A stretch of DNA of 64,000 nucleotides from Lingula anatina (GCF_001039355.2 NW_019774736.1:124001-188000); one strand, 5' to 3'. Counted from the first letter of the stretch, positions 38,649-51,984 are shown. The notes: generated by a model from the sequence alone, not told the origin. Translations and numbers: made by a program.

Positions 38649-41600
38649 ATATTAGTTCTTTCTTTTTCCAACGGCCATAAATAACATCTTACCGAACTCA
38701 TCGTTACACAGAGCACCATCCCCCACCCTGGCCATATCGGGAACTTCAATAGTATTCTCACACAGTGAAGCATGGGCAACATCATTTGGCTCAGAATACG
38801 CGGTCTTCCCTTTTGAAGCATAATCTTCCTCATATTGAAAGATGATGGAGCTAAACACTGAAAAAAAAGGAAAGTAAATGAAACATAATCCATTGAATAA
38901 CACTTGACAGGTATACTATTCTCCCATTTTAGGCGACGAGTCACATATCACAATACTACATTTTCTGACACATTTAGTTCCAAAATCGAAACTTGCACTT
39001 TCCCTCAAAACAGAAGTCAGGTCATACCAGGGGCTTCACATCCACAGCGGCTTAGGCTAAATCTGTGTGGAAAACAGGACACCGGTCCTACAGGAGCCCG
39101 TGGATATTGTAATATGTAATATATCTGTTCATCTTCAACAACAGATGTAAGGGTGTTTCCAACAGAGTCGGTGCAACTTTCTGGAAACGTTAAAGACAGT
39201 GTGTTAAGGGTTTTAAAAAAAAAAGAATGGCGAAAGAATGAAACAAAAGGACACAAAAACCAATAAAAAACTTTCAAAAAAATAAGAAAAGTAAGCAAAT
39301 AATTAAGTAAGTAAATAAATAAGAACACAAATTCTGCATGGGAATTTATGTCCACATTTCCATAATTCCGTAATTCAGAACTGGCCATTGGCCACTCACA
39401 ATACGATAAGACAAAAATGTTTATTCTCAAACTGATACATAAAAATCAAATTCTACTGGTTGCTAAATGACTGTCCCTTACCGCCCCATGTGTTCATAGA
39501 TTTTGTGGGCCTCAGTCCAGTCTGATGGTCGGCTAAAACAAAATAGAGGAAAGAACAATTAAATGTCAGTTAGCAAGAGTTCCAATTTTGGCTGTTGCTG
39601 GACTAAAATAAACAAGGACAATGAAATTACCATTCACTCCTTGTCTGTCTTCTGCTCTGTCCTCATTTGTGTATATTAAATAACTATTTTTTATACTAAG
39701 TTTTAGATCCATGGGACTAATTTTAGGTTTACTGATAATTAAACAGTCATACTAAAATCGCTTTTAGATATGCAAAGGTTTATTCTTGATTATAATCAAC
39801 AAAAACACTCACGAAAAGGACAATGCGAGGGACCCATCGGTGGCTTGGGTGCGGTGCCTCTGCAAACAGCTTGAGGATCGTCACAACGGATGTAAGCTTG
39901 GCTATCTTGGTCCCAAACTGTTCCAATGGAACAGTTGCGAACAATGACAGTATACATCTAGCCGTCCAGACCCCTGTTGGGCCGTCTCTCACACATCCAA
40001 TATGATGTTCAGCTGTACGGATCGAATATGTATCCAACGGCATCATTTTCCGTTAGAGGACAACACACTTGCCGCAAAAATCTAGTAAAACACTTTTGTG
40101 ATCATCTTTTTTTCAACATTACAAATGTTTCCAGTCAAAAAATCACATATTCAATGTTTATTGACACGAATTCAATTATACTGGAATACGATTGGGTATT
40201 GATTTCATACTTAACCATTTACGTTTTAACATATACCGGAGATAAGTGATATAAACTAGAGGTTTTCACACGTAAGCTGTTGTTGTTCCCGGGCCAACTG
40301 TAGCTTGCCCTGGTATAGCTAAACTTAGTCCTGGTGTCTCTTTGCTGGTACAGATGGCAGCCAGAAGTTTGTTTCTAAGTTCAAGTAGCTGGCTTGAACT
40401 GTCCACCGTAAAGAGTGTGTCCTTATCAGAAGCGATTGCTGACAGTTCCTGTTTATCCAGCTAGAAAGGAGAAAAAAGTGAGATAATTCAATGAACAATG
40501 TACCGATTTTAAAAGAAAAAATACAACTCCCCATCCCCTGAAAGTATATATATATTGGGTGGGTGGGTATGATATTTTTTATGTTTTGGCTTTTGAAGTT
40601 TCCCTTTTTAAAAATTTTGATGGATGATTCAGTATGCTCACCAAGAATCTATTAACAAAAATCTACTGCATAAGCTAAATGCCACTGTGCATTTCGGCAA
40701 GTAAACTAAAAGTTACATTGGGGTACTTTTATTGTGATAGATGGCGATACAAAAATACACGTATCCATTAAAAAAATCAAAGAACTTTCATGGTAAAGGA
40801 TCATACTTTATCGCCGATTCCGACGGTATAGATGATTGCACCGTCATTCTTAAGTTGGCGAGCACCCGTCAAAGTTCTGTCTGGAAATCTGGATTGCTCA
40901 CCGGTCAAAAGGACAATAACGTTGGTGACGTTCTGTCTATCTCCCGAGCCTCGCTGGAATACCTGGGCCCTGGTTCGTAAGAAAGCCATGTGCGTTGCTG
41001 TATTGCCTTTCTTGAAAGGTACTGCCTTGACTGCTTTAAGTAGCCCTTGGACATCTTGGTATCTGTTTAACGGGAACCGTAGTTCAGAGGAAGATGAAAA
41101 TGTCACCAGCCCAACCCTCACCAAATCAGGGGATATATCGAAGCCTACTATAAGCTGCTGCACGAAATTCAGCTCTTGTCGAAATCCACTGTTCCCCAGA
41201 CTGTTTGAGGAATGCACAAGAAATACGATGTCGGCTTCCCCCGTGCACCCTGAGCACAAAATTAATATATGCTGAAGCATTAATATTTTTTAGAATCAAT
41301 GGCGTTCACAATGCCAATGTCATTATTTTATTTTCATTTGCAACATAAAGATAAAAGTTTAGCATAACAACCTTTTCATTCTTAAATATATGTATGTGTT
41401 TGGGCTATTGTACTTCCAATTTATCAAACATTAGCTCGATTCGAACAATAAGTTATCAACTTTACAGTAGCTCATAAAGGGTATCAGGACACACACATAC
41501 TTGGACAACCCAGCATTCCCCAGAGAATCCCCTCACCTATAATGGATATGATGGTGTGAATGATCAATGTGATAATAAGTAAAAAAAATTGTGCACATTT

Positions 41601-42888
41601 AATAAAAATGTGTCTCTAGTTAAAGTGGGTTAAACACATACTCTCACTCATCTAGGTGTTCCTTTCCGGAAGTAACTGTCACTTTTAATTGTTTTATCAT
41701 CCCCCCTTAATCAAATTGCCTGCCCTTAGCCAAGGTGAGGAAATGTCTGGGGAAAATTGTGGGGGGGGGGCTGTTCGGGTGAGGGTGTCTGGGATGGTGG
41801 TGGGTTGTACTACAATCATCCTAAAGATGGTGCAACAGTTGTGGAAAAAAAGAATCGTTGTTTAGGGACACAATTTATGCATTATTTCTGTGGAAAACTA
41901 TGAATTCCACCTCATATCAAGCTTATATGCTGTAGATGAAGGGCATAGACACTTGCAAACCGATTAAAAATTCAAGAAAACAAGCAAACAAATGTATAAT
42001 TACTAATTATGAAGAAAACAGATGTGGGTATAAAATGTGCTTTAAGGGAAAAAATGAACGCGTAATGTAAATATTCGATGAAAACAATTAATTTGAATAG
42101 AAAAAATAGTTTACTGATGAGAATATCATATTTCTTACACTAAAAAAGTCAATTTTCATTCACGAATGGATGACAGTACATACATGTAGACGATAACACT
42201 CCACATCTGGTTTGCTTCAATAGATTATTCGATTATTTGGTGAATTCTTAAGTCACTACTTTCCTTTTTTCCTCAAAAACTTCAAGATTTTCTCAAAAGC
42301 AATGAATAATTAGAATAAGATCTCCATAAAATTCAATGAAAAAAAATGCCATCTAAATATTCTGTGAGATGACGTTAATAAACATTCATGTGTTAGTTGA
42401 CTGCTCACGCAATTTAGTTTCGAACATAATTAGAAAAGAATTGCAATGAGAAAGGCGAAACATGGAGACATTTGGCTTAATGTCGTTATTTAATGTCCAA
42501 ATTAACAAATTCAGTAAGCAGTTCTTCGTTAAAAAGTCGGTTTTAAACACCTGTTAGTAAGTCTAGACAGGTTTGGAAATCTGGTGGTTAAGCATTGAAC
42601 GCTTCGGTGCACTATTAATAAAGTCTAAAAGCATTGAAATCTCATCTACGCACATCCTCAATTATGACGAATGTCAAAATAATGAGTCATACGTAAGGGG
42701 TTTGATATCCTCCAGAGAAAGTGCATTGGGTAGCTCTCGTGTTGGATCACATCAGAATGCATGTGCCCGCTGTCCGTCATCAACAACACGCCTATTACTT
42801 GTGAAATAGTCGTTCCAGATATAGAAATACCAGTTCAATATATCTAGCATAAATATCCTGCATGTCTGGTCAATAAACCTGTTTCTCT

Positions 42889-45800
42889 CTAAGGCCTTAT
42901 GTATTCTTTGAAGCTGATTTCAAGCTGGAATTGAAAAAGAGACCATGGCAAGAAATGTGCAGCATTCACGTGATACGCGAGGGCGCAACAGTAGGGCTTC
43001 ACGTGACTCAACTAACCAATCACAGCACAAGAATGGCATCGCACACAGACTCTGTGATAAGTGCTCAGCCCATTGTCAAGTAGTGTTAGTTCATGGTAAC
43101 AAGCGTCTGATATGTGCAGAGAAGTTCATTATTATAATATATATTGTTCTCATTGTTACATTATCAAATCTAACTATGTATCCAAGTAGTACCAAGTCAG
43201 GTACTGATGTTGTGCAGAGGTCATATATTCCAAAATAAGCCATTACCACTGATTTATAACTTTTATTTTTGTTTAATGTTATTTGTGAACGAGTTCATGA
43301 AAGATTATTTTAATTTGTTAAATCGTGATCTTATTCTTTTTATATTCAAATAATTGAATAATGTGGGTAAAATTGGTCTTCCACTTCTTATTTGCATTTT
43401 TCCTTTACTACAAGATTATTTTGGAACAGTTGCAGCATTAAAAATTTAAATAAATAGCAATCTGAAAGAAAAAATTTGCATAATTATTAAATGATGATAG
43501 GAATTTTGGATTAAGAGATTAGTTAAATACTGAATCGTTATATGGTCAGTCAATTTATGTAGAATCTGATAATATGATTGAAAATACTGATTGAATTCTT
43601 GGCCTTGCACTGGGCAGTTTTACATTTGTGCCAAGTGCTCTNNNNNNNNNNNNNNNNNNNNNNNNNNNNNNNNNNNNNNNNNNNNNNNNNNNNNNNNNNN
43701 NNNNNNNNNNNNNNNNNNNNNNNNNNNNNNNNNNNNNNNNNNNNNNNNNNNNNNNNNNNNNNNNNNNNNNNNNNNNNNNNNNNNNNNNNNNNNNNNNNNN
43801 NNNNNNNNNNNNNNNNNNNNNNNNNNNNNNNNNNNNNNNNNNNNNNNNNNNNNNNNNNNNNNNNNNNNNNNNNNNNNNNNNNNNNNNNNNNNCTGTTTTG
43901 TAACGATATAAGAGGTTTCAGTCTTGCTACCCTGCTGTACACTCTCTGAGCATGTAACCGACGCCTAGCAATTTTCACAGACACATTCTTATGTGTGAAA
44001 TTGTTCCACTGTGTTGTCAACTGACAAGCAGTGTCGAACTTTGACAACCTGGACATCAAAATCAGTCGTCGGTCTTCACGGCCAGTATTTTTTCTTGGAC
44101 GACCCATCAGAGGCAATTTGTCTCTTGATCCAGTGTTTCTATACCGAGATCAGACCCTCTGCACGGTTCTGACTGAACAATTCAATTGTAACGATATTCT
44201 GACATTGCTTATATTCCGCCTCTTCAGGTTAATAACTTGCACCTATAACCGTTAGATAATTGCCTGTATCTTGCCATATTGGAGGAAGACAGGAATAACA
44301 TTTGCTGTACATGTACAAGACCAACAATACAATTCCATGGTATAGCGGTTTTATACTCATTAGTCACATTATAAGTAGACCAGGCATTATAAGTACCCAA
44401 GATCTGCCTACTTTTATTACTCTGAGTTAGGGGGTGACACTTCTTTTGTCCAGTGTGTGTATTTGGACGCCATTGTACAGTGGTAAAAAATGTTCAATTG
44501 CCATGAAAGTTTTTCATCAGACTCTGTATGGTGCTGCTATCTGCTGGTGCTATCGGCAACGAATTAATTTGCCTTTGTTTCTGAGTGAATTTACCGTCTA
44601 AAATCACTATTACTGAAAATATTTGCGTTTTGCTGAGGGTATAGGCTAGGCAATATACGGCAAACTTCTTAGTACGTGTGTACAACAGAATTTTTTAAAA
44701 AACCCTAGCGATATTTGGTCAGGAGTTGCTTGAAGCATAGCACAGCGTTTCTGTCTATCGGCATCAGGCCGTTAGTTTGTCAATTCTCACGAATTACCCA
44801 CGAATCGCGAACCCATTCATTTTCCTATGGCAATCTAGCAACTCATTAAAAATGCACGCATGCGCAGTGGGCTAGGCGTGACGTTATGCAGTGCATTTCT
44901 GGGGATGACAGAGAATTTTACATCACGCACTGTGGTTTTGAGAGAAACTGATAAGCATAAAATTGTTCGCATTTCCTTCATCTAACTATTCAGTATTTGG
45001 TATCTTAAAAAAACGAGAAACATTTAGTTTCAGCATAAATGTGACACTAAAAATAGTAAATGGTCTATTAGGATGCTCACCTGGTCCACATTTCCAGTGA
45101 GAGAAGATGAAGGTCCCCCTTGCTGAGTATCTTGATAACAGTTCAAGCCAACGACCCATGCGGCCTCATTGCTCAACAAATCACCTAGAGTTATGCGATA
45201 TTTTTTGCAATCAAACTTTACTATGTAACCGAGCATCGTGACAAACAAAATGAACAGCAGCAGAAAAAGTCAGGATTCGAAAATTAGAACACTTGCCCCA
45301 AACAATTTTCAGAAAACACCGTTGTTTTCCTAAATCTTTAAACGTCATGTAAGTGTAAAACATAGATTAATTAATTAAAAATAATTAATAATAAATATTT
45401 AATATTTTAAAGAAAACAAAAGGAAGAACATTATTGCACATGTGTATATTTATTACAGCGAATGGTTATTCAGTAATTAAACTTACCGTCTGCAGGGACC
45501 TCAGAGGCCAAAGAATTGTCAAGGACCAGTGAAAGTATGGCGCCATTGTAAGAGGCACGGACGTGGTGCCACTCACCCTGGTAAGCTCCGCCCTGAAGCC
45601 AACAGAAAACGTTGCATTGAAGCAGCCAATATCCCATTTCGAACACACTAATTTAGGGTATTCCACACAGAGAAGCATTGAACTTCAAATATGTACTCAT
45701 GTTATTTGTTATTGAATCATATAATATATTTTTACTGTTGGTCAAAAGTGTTCAGACTTACCAACTGTCCGCTTGCTGAGAAAGTCCCGTTGTCTGTCAC

Positions 45801-47732
45801 AATGGTTACAACTACCTCTCCACCCTGCACGCTCAACTCAAAGGTAGGTGCGATGTGACACTTGGCATTGTTGACCAAAGCCACTTTTCTTTGATTACTG
45901 ACCATGGGATCCACATAGAACCACAGAGCGCAACTAAAAGGTGCCCTTGGGCTGTTTTGTTTGAAAAGGGGAAACTCAATGTGTCCTGAAAAAGTCGGTT
46001 CATTGTTGTTCGGTCAAAACATCAACGTAAGGTGCCATGATTTTTTACATACAGATTTGAGACATAATATAGAGTTTTAGGTATCAAGTGATATGAAATG
46101 AAAAAAACTAATACGGTCATCTATCTAATGTTCAACAGTCCTTAATATTAGATTATTTACGCGATAACGCGAACAACATGCTTTAACAGTGTTGTCAAAA
46201 ATTTAAAAGTTAACAGAACCATTATTTACCCATGCCATCAAGGTACACGGACTGGTCTCCAACCCGGGACTCGTTGACGAAGTACACGTTGCGACGAGAG
46301 TTTGGTACAGAGAACGCAATGTTGCCTGCAGCATAGAAGCTGCCCTCGAAGCCGAAATCGACGCCATCATATTCTTAAAAGAACCGAAAATAAGCAATTT
46401 GGCATGTGCCATGACGTGTTAACCCAAATATTTGGTCCTCTTGTTATATAGCCCGAATTTAATTCTTTTTGGCTCTATTTGTCTAAGGTTATTTGGATTA
46501 ATTTTTTTTTCTTAATTTTATATAAATGTTTGAGTTACTTTTCAAAAAATACGTACCAGGGGCATTGCATCTGCAAAGCGACAGGCTGAAGTTGTAAGGC
46601 TCACAGAAAATTGGACCAAGAGGATCGTGGTTGGGATAATGGATAAAGAATTTGCTTGCCTCACCAATTACTGAGGACTTCATCAAACCGGCATCGTCAG
46701 TGCAGTTTTCTGTAAGTAAAATGGATGCACTCAATCAATGTATATCTGTTTTTCGTGGCTGGCAAAGTTTCACTATCTTTGGAATTTCAAAATCTTTATA
46801 CATTATTAATGCAGATAAAAAGGTTAGCAAAAATTAACCATAAGGCTATTTGTAGGAGAATGATATTTATCATGTATCTAGTGAGAATATACATTTTATC
46901 TTCTTAACCCCAACAATTGAAAGCCAGTTAAAAAGAGATGTTAAAAATGATAATACTCACGGTCTGGCTGTTCCACTGGAGGCAGAGGAGGCAGCGTTGT
47001 ACCGTCTACGTCTAAAATCATAATGGAAGTGAAGTTTCAGTACATCATAAACGTCATTATCAATTTTCTTACACAGATAATAAAAACCGTTCATATTTTT
47101 TATAATCTCCACAATATTGTTAAGTGTATTATCATATGGAATGCGGTCCAATATGCTTACATCCGTCGCACTGGTCAGAGCCAAGGGGAGGTTTCGGACC
47201 AGAGTTTTCGCAAGTTACTGCCTCGTCGTCGCACCGGCTACAGGCCTGAACTTTCTGGTTCCAGAGAGTTCCAGGTGCACAGCTTTTCGTGAAAACAGTG
47301 TACATCCAACCATCGTCACCTCTCTCACTGCGCCTAATGCACACCCAGTATCCGCCACAGTCGTTAGGATCGTAAGTGTAGCCAACGGCACCATTCTCTG
47401 TCAAAGGACCGCCATCCACCACGCACGTCCCACACTGCTCTATTGACAAAATGAACCGATAGTGAACAATACTCATTTAAAGAACAATGCGCTTTGTAAA
47501 ATAAACTGTGCTTCAAATGGTAGAAGCATCAATCGAGAGAGGTGAGATCATTTACAAATGAGAAGAAAGCGTTAGATCAGTTTTCTTCTTCTCTTCACAG
47601 TGTACTTACTCAGTTATGCGTGGGGCCTAACATTTGAATTTAACTGTCAAATATCAAAATGATGAACTCACCATCAACATTCTGGGCTGCTGCAAGTGCC
47701 ACTAGGGCAAGGCACAACACCTGTTTCAACAT
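42889..47732 (-). CDS. Pif-like secreted protein A2: signal peptide, chitin-binding domain, laminin G
   Basis: This is the second copy of gene A. Nine coding exons join in phase: 47672-47732, 47161-47439, 46961-47011, 46557-46709, 46230-46373, 45762-45985, 45487-45592, 45081-45184, 42889-42924, each the same length as in A1, giving 385 residues. The signal peptide is identical to A1. The chitin-binding domain differs at a few sites (NQKVQA for NQDVQS). The linker start differs most (DGYVDG against PEPVQK). The laminin-G domain is open throughout. The exon 5 acceptor is TTTTAAG rather than CTTCTCAG but still ends in AG. The last intron is about 2.15 kb rather than 170 bp because of an inserted element (42944-44908). 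The last exon reads LEISFKEYIRP then TAG. The role is inferred as for A1. Confidence 0.78.
42944..44908 (-). mobile_element. Degraded Tc1/mariner-like element inserted in the last intron of A2
   Basis: This about 2-kb segment is absent from the matching place in unit 1 (near 30890). On the minus strand, 44220 down to 43893 encodes the N-terminal DNA-binding part of a Tc1-like transposase: a helix-turn-helix with CSVRTVQRV, then GRPRKNTGRED and VSVKIARRRLHAQRVYSR. A stop interrupts it just after QRV. The rest of the transposase falls in the N gap 43642-43892. The two ends of the insertion show only weak inverted similarity (AGAAATG, GCAT, ACGT, CGC in the same order), and a TA target duplication is not evident, so the exact element borders are uncertain. 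Confidence 0.65.
43642..43892. other. Assembly gap (N run) inside the Tc1-like insertion
   Basis: A 251-base run of N that removes the central and C-terminal part of the transposase sequence. Confidence 0.99.
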
Positions 47733-48565
47733 TGAGTGGCTTCTGAAAAAAGGAAAAATGCGTTAACAGATTCACAAATTGAATATGACAATTGCTTTAT
47801 TTTGATTCTCAGCTATTCACCAAAAGTTAATGTAAAAATGTTATTGAAAAATAGTTTAAGAATTTTTTACTTCCTTTTAAAGGGAAGTAAATAAAAGAAA
47901 TAGATTCATCACAGGGCAATCACATTCGTCCTTCATTAAAATGTTCATTTGATCAGTATGCTAATTGAAGTTTAATCAATATATTTAATATTTTAATATT
48001 TTGACTAAAAAACAGAAAGGTCTTAAAGACAAGCGAGGAATGTCCTTTTTCCTATACCACACGTAAGAACTAATTGTGCAAACAGTATTATTATTTATAT
48101 ACATCTGGGTAAAACTGAAAAAGGATGTATCGCACAGACACAGATAATATATTTTCAGAATTGTCATCAAAAACAACATCATTTGCTATGGACAGAATTT
48201 CAAGGAATCAATTCATACATGTATTTCTTGCTGGGAGGAGAGTATCATAATTTCACTTGGAGTAATTGAATCAATTTTTTCAATCGCTAGCTGTCCGAAT
48301 GTTGACTAATTTAATGCTGGCGTTTTCACTCTTTGTACTTAAAATCAAATAAGCTCAAAATACTATGATGAATAAGCAATTTAGGACTGATCTAAACAAA
48401 TTTTTTTGTTTACATGAAATGGCCTTTTCTGACATGAACATTAGGACGAAAGAAGTTATAGGCCTACGCACTTCACTCTCAAACATATCCCTCCATCTTT
48501 AACTGATTTCTTAAATAATAAAATAAAATGGTAACGTAAATGCGCCCACATGTTTGACCACATAC

Positions 48566-48636
48566 CTGAGGGATATTGTGCTTGGTGAAAGTTCCTTCCA
48601 ATCCTCTGAACTATCTTTTCTAATTACAGTCATTTA
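48566..48636 (-). promoter_or_regulatory. Probable 5' non-coding exon of gene A2
   Basis: Same donor (CCTCAG followed by GTATGTGG) and flanking sequence as the A1 candidate at 34470. The similarity to A1 ends at about 48636, after which the two copies have unrelated sequence. The right edge is approximate. Confidence 0.45.
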
Positions 48637-50415
48637 AGGTATAGATAAATTACGAGGCGCTGAGCTTTACGAGAAATAGAGCAGATAATTGGTGACACCT
48701 TAATGGGCCAATTATTGTGTCTAAATGTCATATATGGTAACTGCTATGGGGTCTATAATTCCATTAAAGATGATTAAAACATTACTTGAGGAAATGTGTC
48801 TCAAGACCATCAATTCATCTCTCCAAATTTTATAAACAATTCACTGCACTTTGTCCTTCCTCTGTGCCCCCCCCTCCCCCCACGTCTCATTCCTCTGTTC
48901 TACTTGAGATATGGAAAAATGTTTTTGTTCGTCCTCAGGTATCTAGTACCGTATTACATCCGGAATTATGGGCTAAATTCGCCAAACAGGATACCTCTTT
49001 AAAGTAGTCCAGACTATAAAAAGGCAACTTAAAAGTAAAAAAAGTTAAAAAACAAAAAGTTATATCGCCTGCGGGGAAGTCATTAACAAACAAAAGTACA
49101 ACTTAGTTATCGAGTGTGACTGTAACATCAATAAGTAGCCTTTTAACAACGTAAAACGTGTAATTTGAAGATGCCACTTTTTTGTTTTCTTTCCAAAATT
49201 CACTAAATGATTCTAAAGCAGTTCTGACAACCAGGAACATATCACAGCAGGGTTGAAAAACAAATGGAATGGCCGTGTTACTTTTGCCTTCGTTTTCGAC
49301 ACAGCATTTTTCAGGAATGGTTTTGGCGCTCTTTAAACGTGTGGAAAGCAATTCAAAAGAAAACTGAACTCACTGATGTCATGGTATTTGCTAATATGTA
49401 CAATGATTTATGTATATTCTGGTAGACATTGGACTGCTGTTATATGGAATTCACAAATAAAGCGTTTTAATAACGTCAGTCATGTCTATCTGTCCCCAGA
49501 GGACTATCTGTCCCCATCGGGCCGTCTACGCCTAGACACTAATTGGTTACAGGAATTTTACTCTATGACCTTTGAACCATTGCAGGACTCATAAGGTTAA
49601 TGCTTTTCATTGGGTGACCAATCGGATGATTGCCAGTGACGCGTGTAGGTTCTCGTGCATGCTTGAAACGCGTTTACGGTTCTCATTTTAATACTTTAAG
49701 TAGCCATGACTGCACTCTCCCAATAAAAATTTAATCTTTTACAATTGACTGCACTGCATGGTATAATTTAGATATTGAATTCTAATTTAAGTGTACGGTT
49801 CAATCTTGCCAATTAAGTTAAATTAGGTAAAAAAAAACTCAAATAAATTTTCAAATACCCAAGAACACGAAAGGGCCATCAATGTAAAGCTAAAACACAT
49901 TTCATTTGACAAAACTGCTGAAACATTATTTCGACTATTGACCCTTTACGATGACCCGTGCCATTGTAGTTGAAACTATTTCACTGAAACTTTGACTTAA
50001 AATGCAAAGTACAGTAGATACAGTAGATGGGGATATGTTTTTTCTTTGACAAATTATAAGCCAGGGGGCACCACTTTGTCGTCTCTAACAGTGCTGCTGA
50101 TGCCAATTATCTAGATTTAAATTAAAAAACTAGTGATGATGGAATACAAAAAACATGCAATTGCTATTTTATCTAAAATTATATCAGTAGGTCACACTAA
50201 AAGTGTTAGATACATTACATACATACATTAAAATTTCTCGTTTCATAACGAACGAAAACGCAATTGTAATGTTGATTTTGGGATTCAATTAAATCTCATA
50301 TATTTCCAAACCGAACTTGGTTTCACTTTTTCAAAACGTTTGAAATGTCTTTCTAAACAAACGCCCACACCAAAAGCCATTAATATGCATCAAAATACCT
50401 AATTTCGAATATGGA

Positions 50416-50745
50416 TTAAAGGGATAACAACTCTTCATTTTGGCGGGAAAAGTGCCATTATGGATTTTCCTGGGGTAAAAGATGATTTTTCCATATTTAC
50501 CAATGGTTGATAAATACGCTCTGATATTTGAAGTTACTAGATTCGTTTTTAAGTGTGTTTTGTGATAATCTCTTAAGAGACGAATTTTCCTGGGATGACC
50601 GGGACGTTCATAGATGGTCACCCTACGTAATAATCTCTTAAGAGATCTAGCTAGTCATCTATGAAGGTCCACACGGTTTAATGGCAAGCACAGAATTTCA
50701 TAATAATGGCAATAACCGCCATTTTGGAGGTAAAATATAATTAAT

Positions 50746-50818
<73 letters not shown>

Positions 50819-50884
50819 GTTGTTGTTGTTTACAATGTATTTATTTTAGAATTTTGAATCTAATTTGACAAGTTATCTCTTTAA
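50416..50884. mobile_element. Diverged TTAA MITE relative in unit 2
   Basis: Counterpart of 36793-37178 from the tandem duplication. It is longer because of an expanded AT microsatellite and T/TTG tract (about 50747-50830) near its right end. Confidence 0.55.
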
Positions 50885-51929
50885 GTGTATCAACAGAAAA
50901 TGGTCTTGCATGCATAAAAAATCTGGTAGTGCCAGTAACAATTTAAAACCGAAGGGCAGTCATTATGTTGACATAAAGGTACAAACCACACATTTCAGTC
51001 TTTATTCAGTCATTTATTTCGTCTTTATTTGATCAAAACAAGCGTGACAACATTTTATACCTAATTAACATACCGCTAACTTCTACATGGTAGTGAANTT
51101 AGAATTTTGAATCTAATTTGACAAGTTATCTCTTTAAGTGTATCAACAGAAAATGGTCTTGCATGCATAAAAAATCTGGTAGTGCCAGTAACAATTTAAA
51201 ACCGAAGGGCAGTCATTATGTTGACATAAAGGTACAAACCACACATTTCAGTCTTTATTCAGTCATTTATTTCGTCTTTATTTGATCAAAACAAGCGTGA
51301 CAACATTTTATACCTAATTAACATACCGCTAACTTCTACACGGTAGTGAACAGACAGAATGTGTTCATTTTCATTTAATTACTGAAATCAGAATCTCAAT
51401 TAAACCTGCTTAGTAGACGCCGGGCAGTTGTTTGTGCATATATCACCATATAAAACACATTTTCAAATATCATCCAGAGTGCCGATACCAGACGCAACGT
51501 TTGAAGAACAAAATTGAGAAGGACCGCCCTGTATCCTAACATATATTTGCCTCCAGACAGTTGACACGTTGTTGTATGTATAATGCGTTTATACCTCTCT
51601 TGTTTTTAATATGCTTTGGCTGGAAAGTTTTTATAGGATGTATATGTCACTGATCTGATGAATGGAAGAACTTAGTTTGGGGTAATGTTCAACGTGAATT
51701 GGGATGGACTGAGTTATCCTTGTCAGCTGTCAATCACTCTCAAGTGGGCTCTGGTCTTGGCCCTTATTGTGAACATAATTCCCCAATCTCCTCGGCTGAG
51801 AGTACTCTGTTATAAAATGACACCTAAAATAATAAATACTTTAATTTATGAAAGGAGAAACATATTGTTTCACCACAACCATAATTATCTTGGTAACTTC
51901 TATCTTGTTTACGAATCTTTTACACTTGG

Positions 51930-51984
<55 letters not shown>

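Larger units (their letters stand above)
37807..41249 (-). pseudogene. Pseudogene B1: broken copy of the Pif-like VWA/chitin-binding/laminin G gene
   Basis: Recognisable exons are 40807-41249 (VWA, open), 40266-40460 (end of VWA), 39813-40081 (chitin-binding), 39482-39532, 39028-39180, 38693-38857, 38330-38559, 38062-38167 and 37807-37866. Compared with B2 it lacks the signal-peptide exon (about 700 bp missing near 41910). It has also lost about 70 bp with the donor of the third exon, so reading meets TGA at 40266-40268. A 10-nt deletion at about 40060 shifts frame in the chitin-binding exon (269 nt against 279). Cys became TGA at 40009-40011, Trp became TAG at 39958-39960 and Glu became TAA at 38408-38410. 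The penultimate laminin-G exon is deleted near 38030. The final exon (VSFYNRVLSAEEIGELCSQ, stop) is intact. It cannot make a full secreted protein. Confidence 0.88.
30365..42426. repeat. Tandem duplication, unit 1 (genes A1 and pseudo-B1)
   Basis: The whole stretch, introns and spacers included, aligns with 42424-59289. Unit 1 starts at ACATAATTAG (30365) and its right end, TTTAGTTTCGAACA, runs directly into the same ACATAATTAG of unit 2. Length is about 12.1 kb against 16.9 kb; unit 2 is longer mainly through an inserted element, N gaps, assembly duplicates and sequence deleted from unit 1. Confidence 0.88.

Noticed and set aside
40832-41275. Plus-strand open frame of 147 codons opposite the B1 VWA exon (and its twin at 56539-57000)
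   Set aside because: It is the antisense shadow of the VWA exon; the minus-strand reading has a clear domain and splice sites.
42945-43238. Plus-strand open frame of 97 codons inside the Tc1-like insertion
   Set aside because: No similarity to a transposase or other known protein and composition typical of non-coding sequence.
47117-47446. Plus-strand open frames opposite the chitin-binding exons (also 33063-33392)
   Set aside because: Shadows of the minus-strand exons, which carry the conserved Cys pattern.
31030-48640. Idea that A1 and A2 are two haplotypes of one gene
   Set aside because: They are joined through a continuous, N-free junction at 42424-42426 and differ by a complete insertion and copy-specific upstream sequence; allelic origin is less likely, though read depth would settle it.
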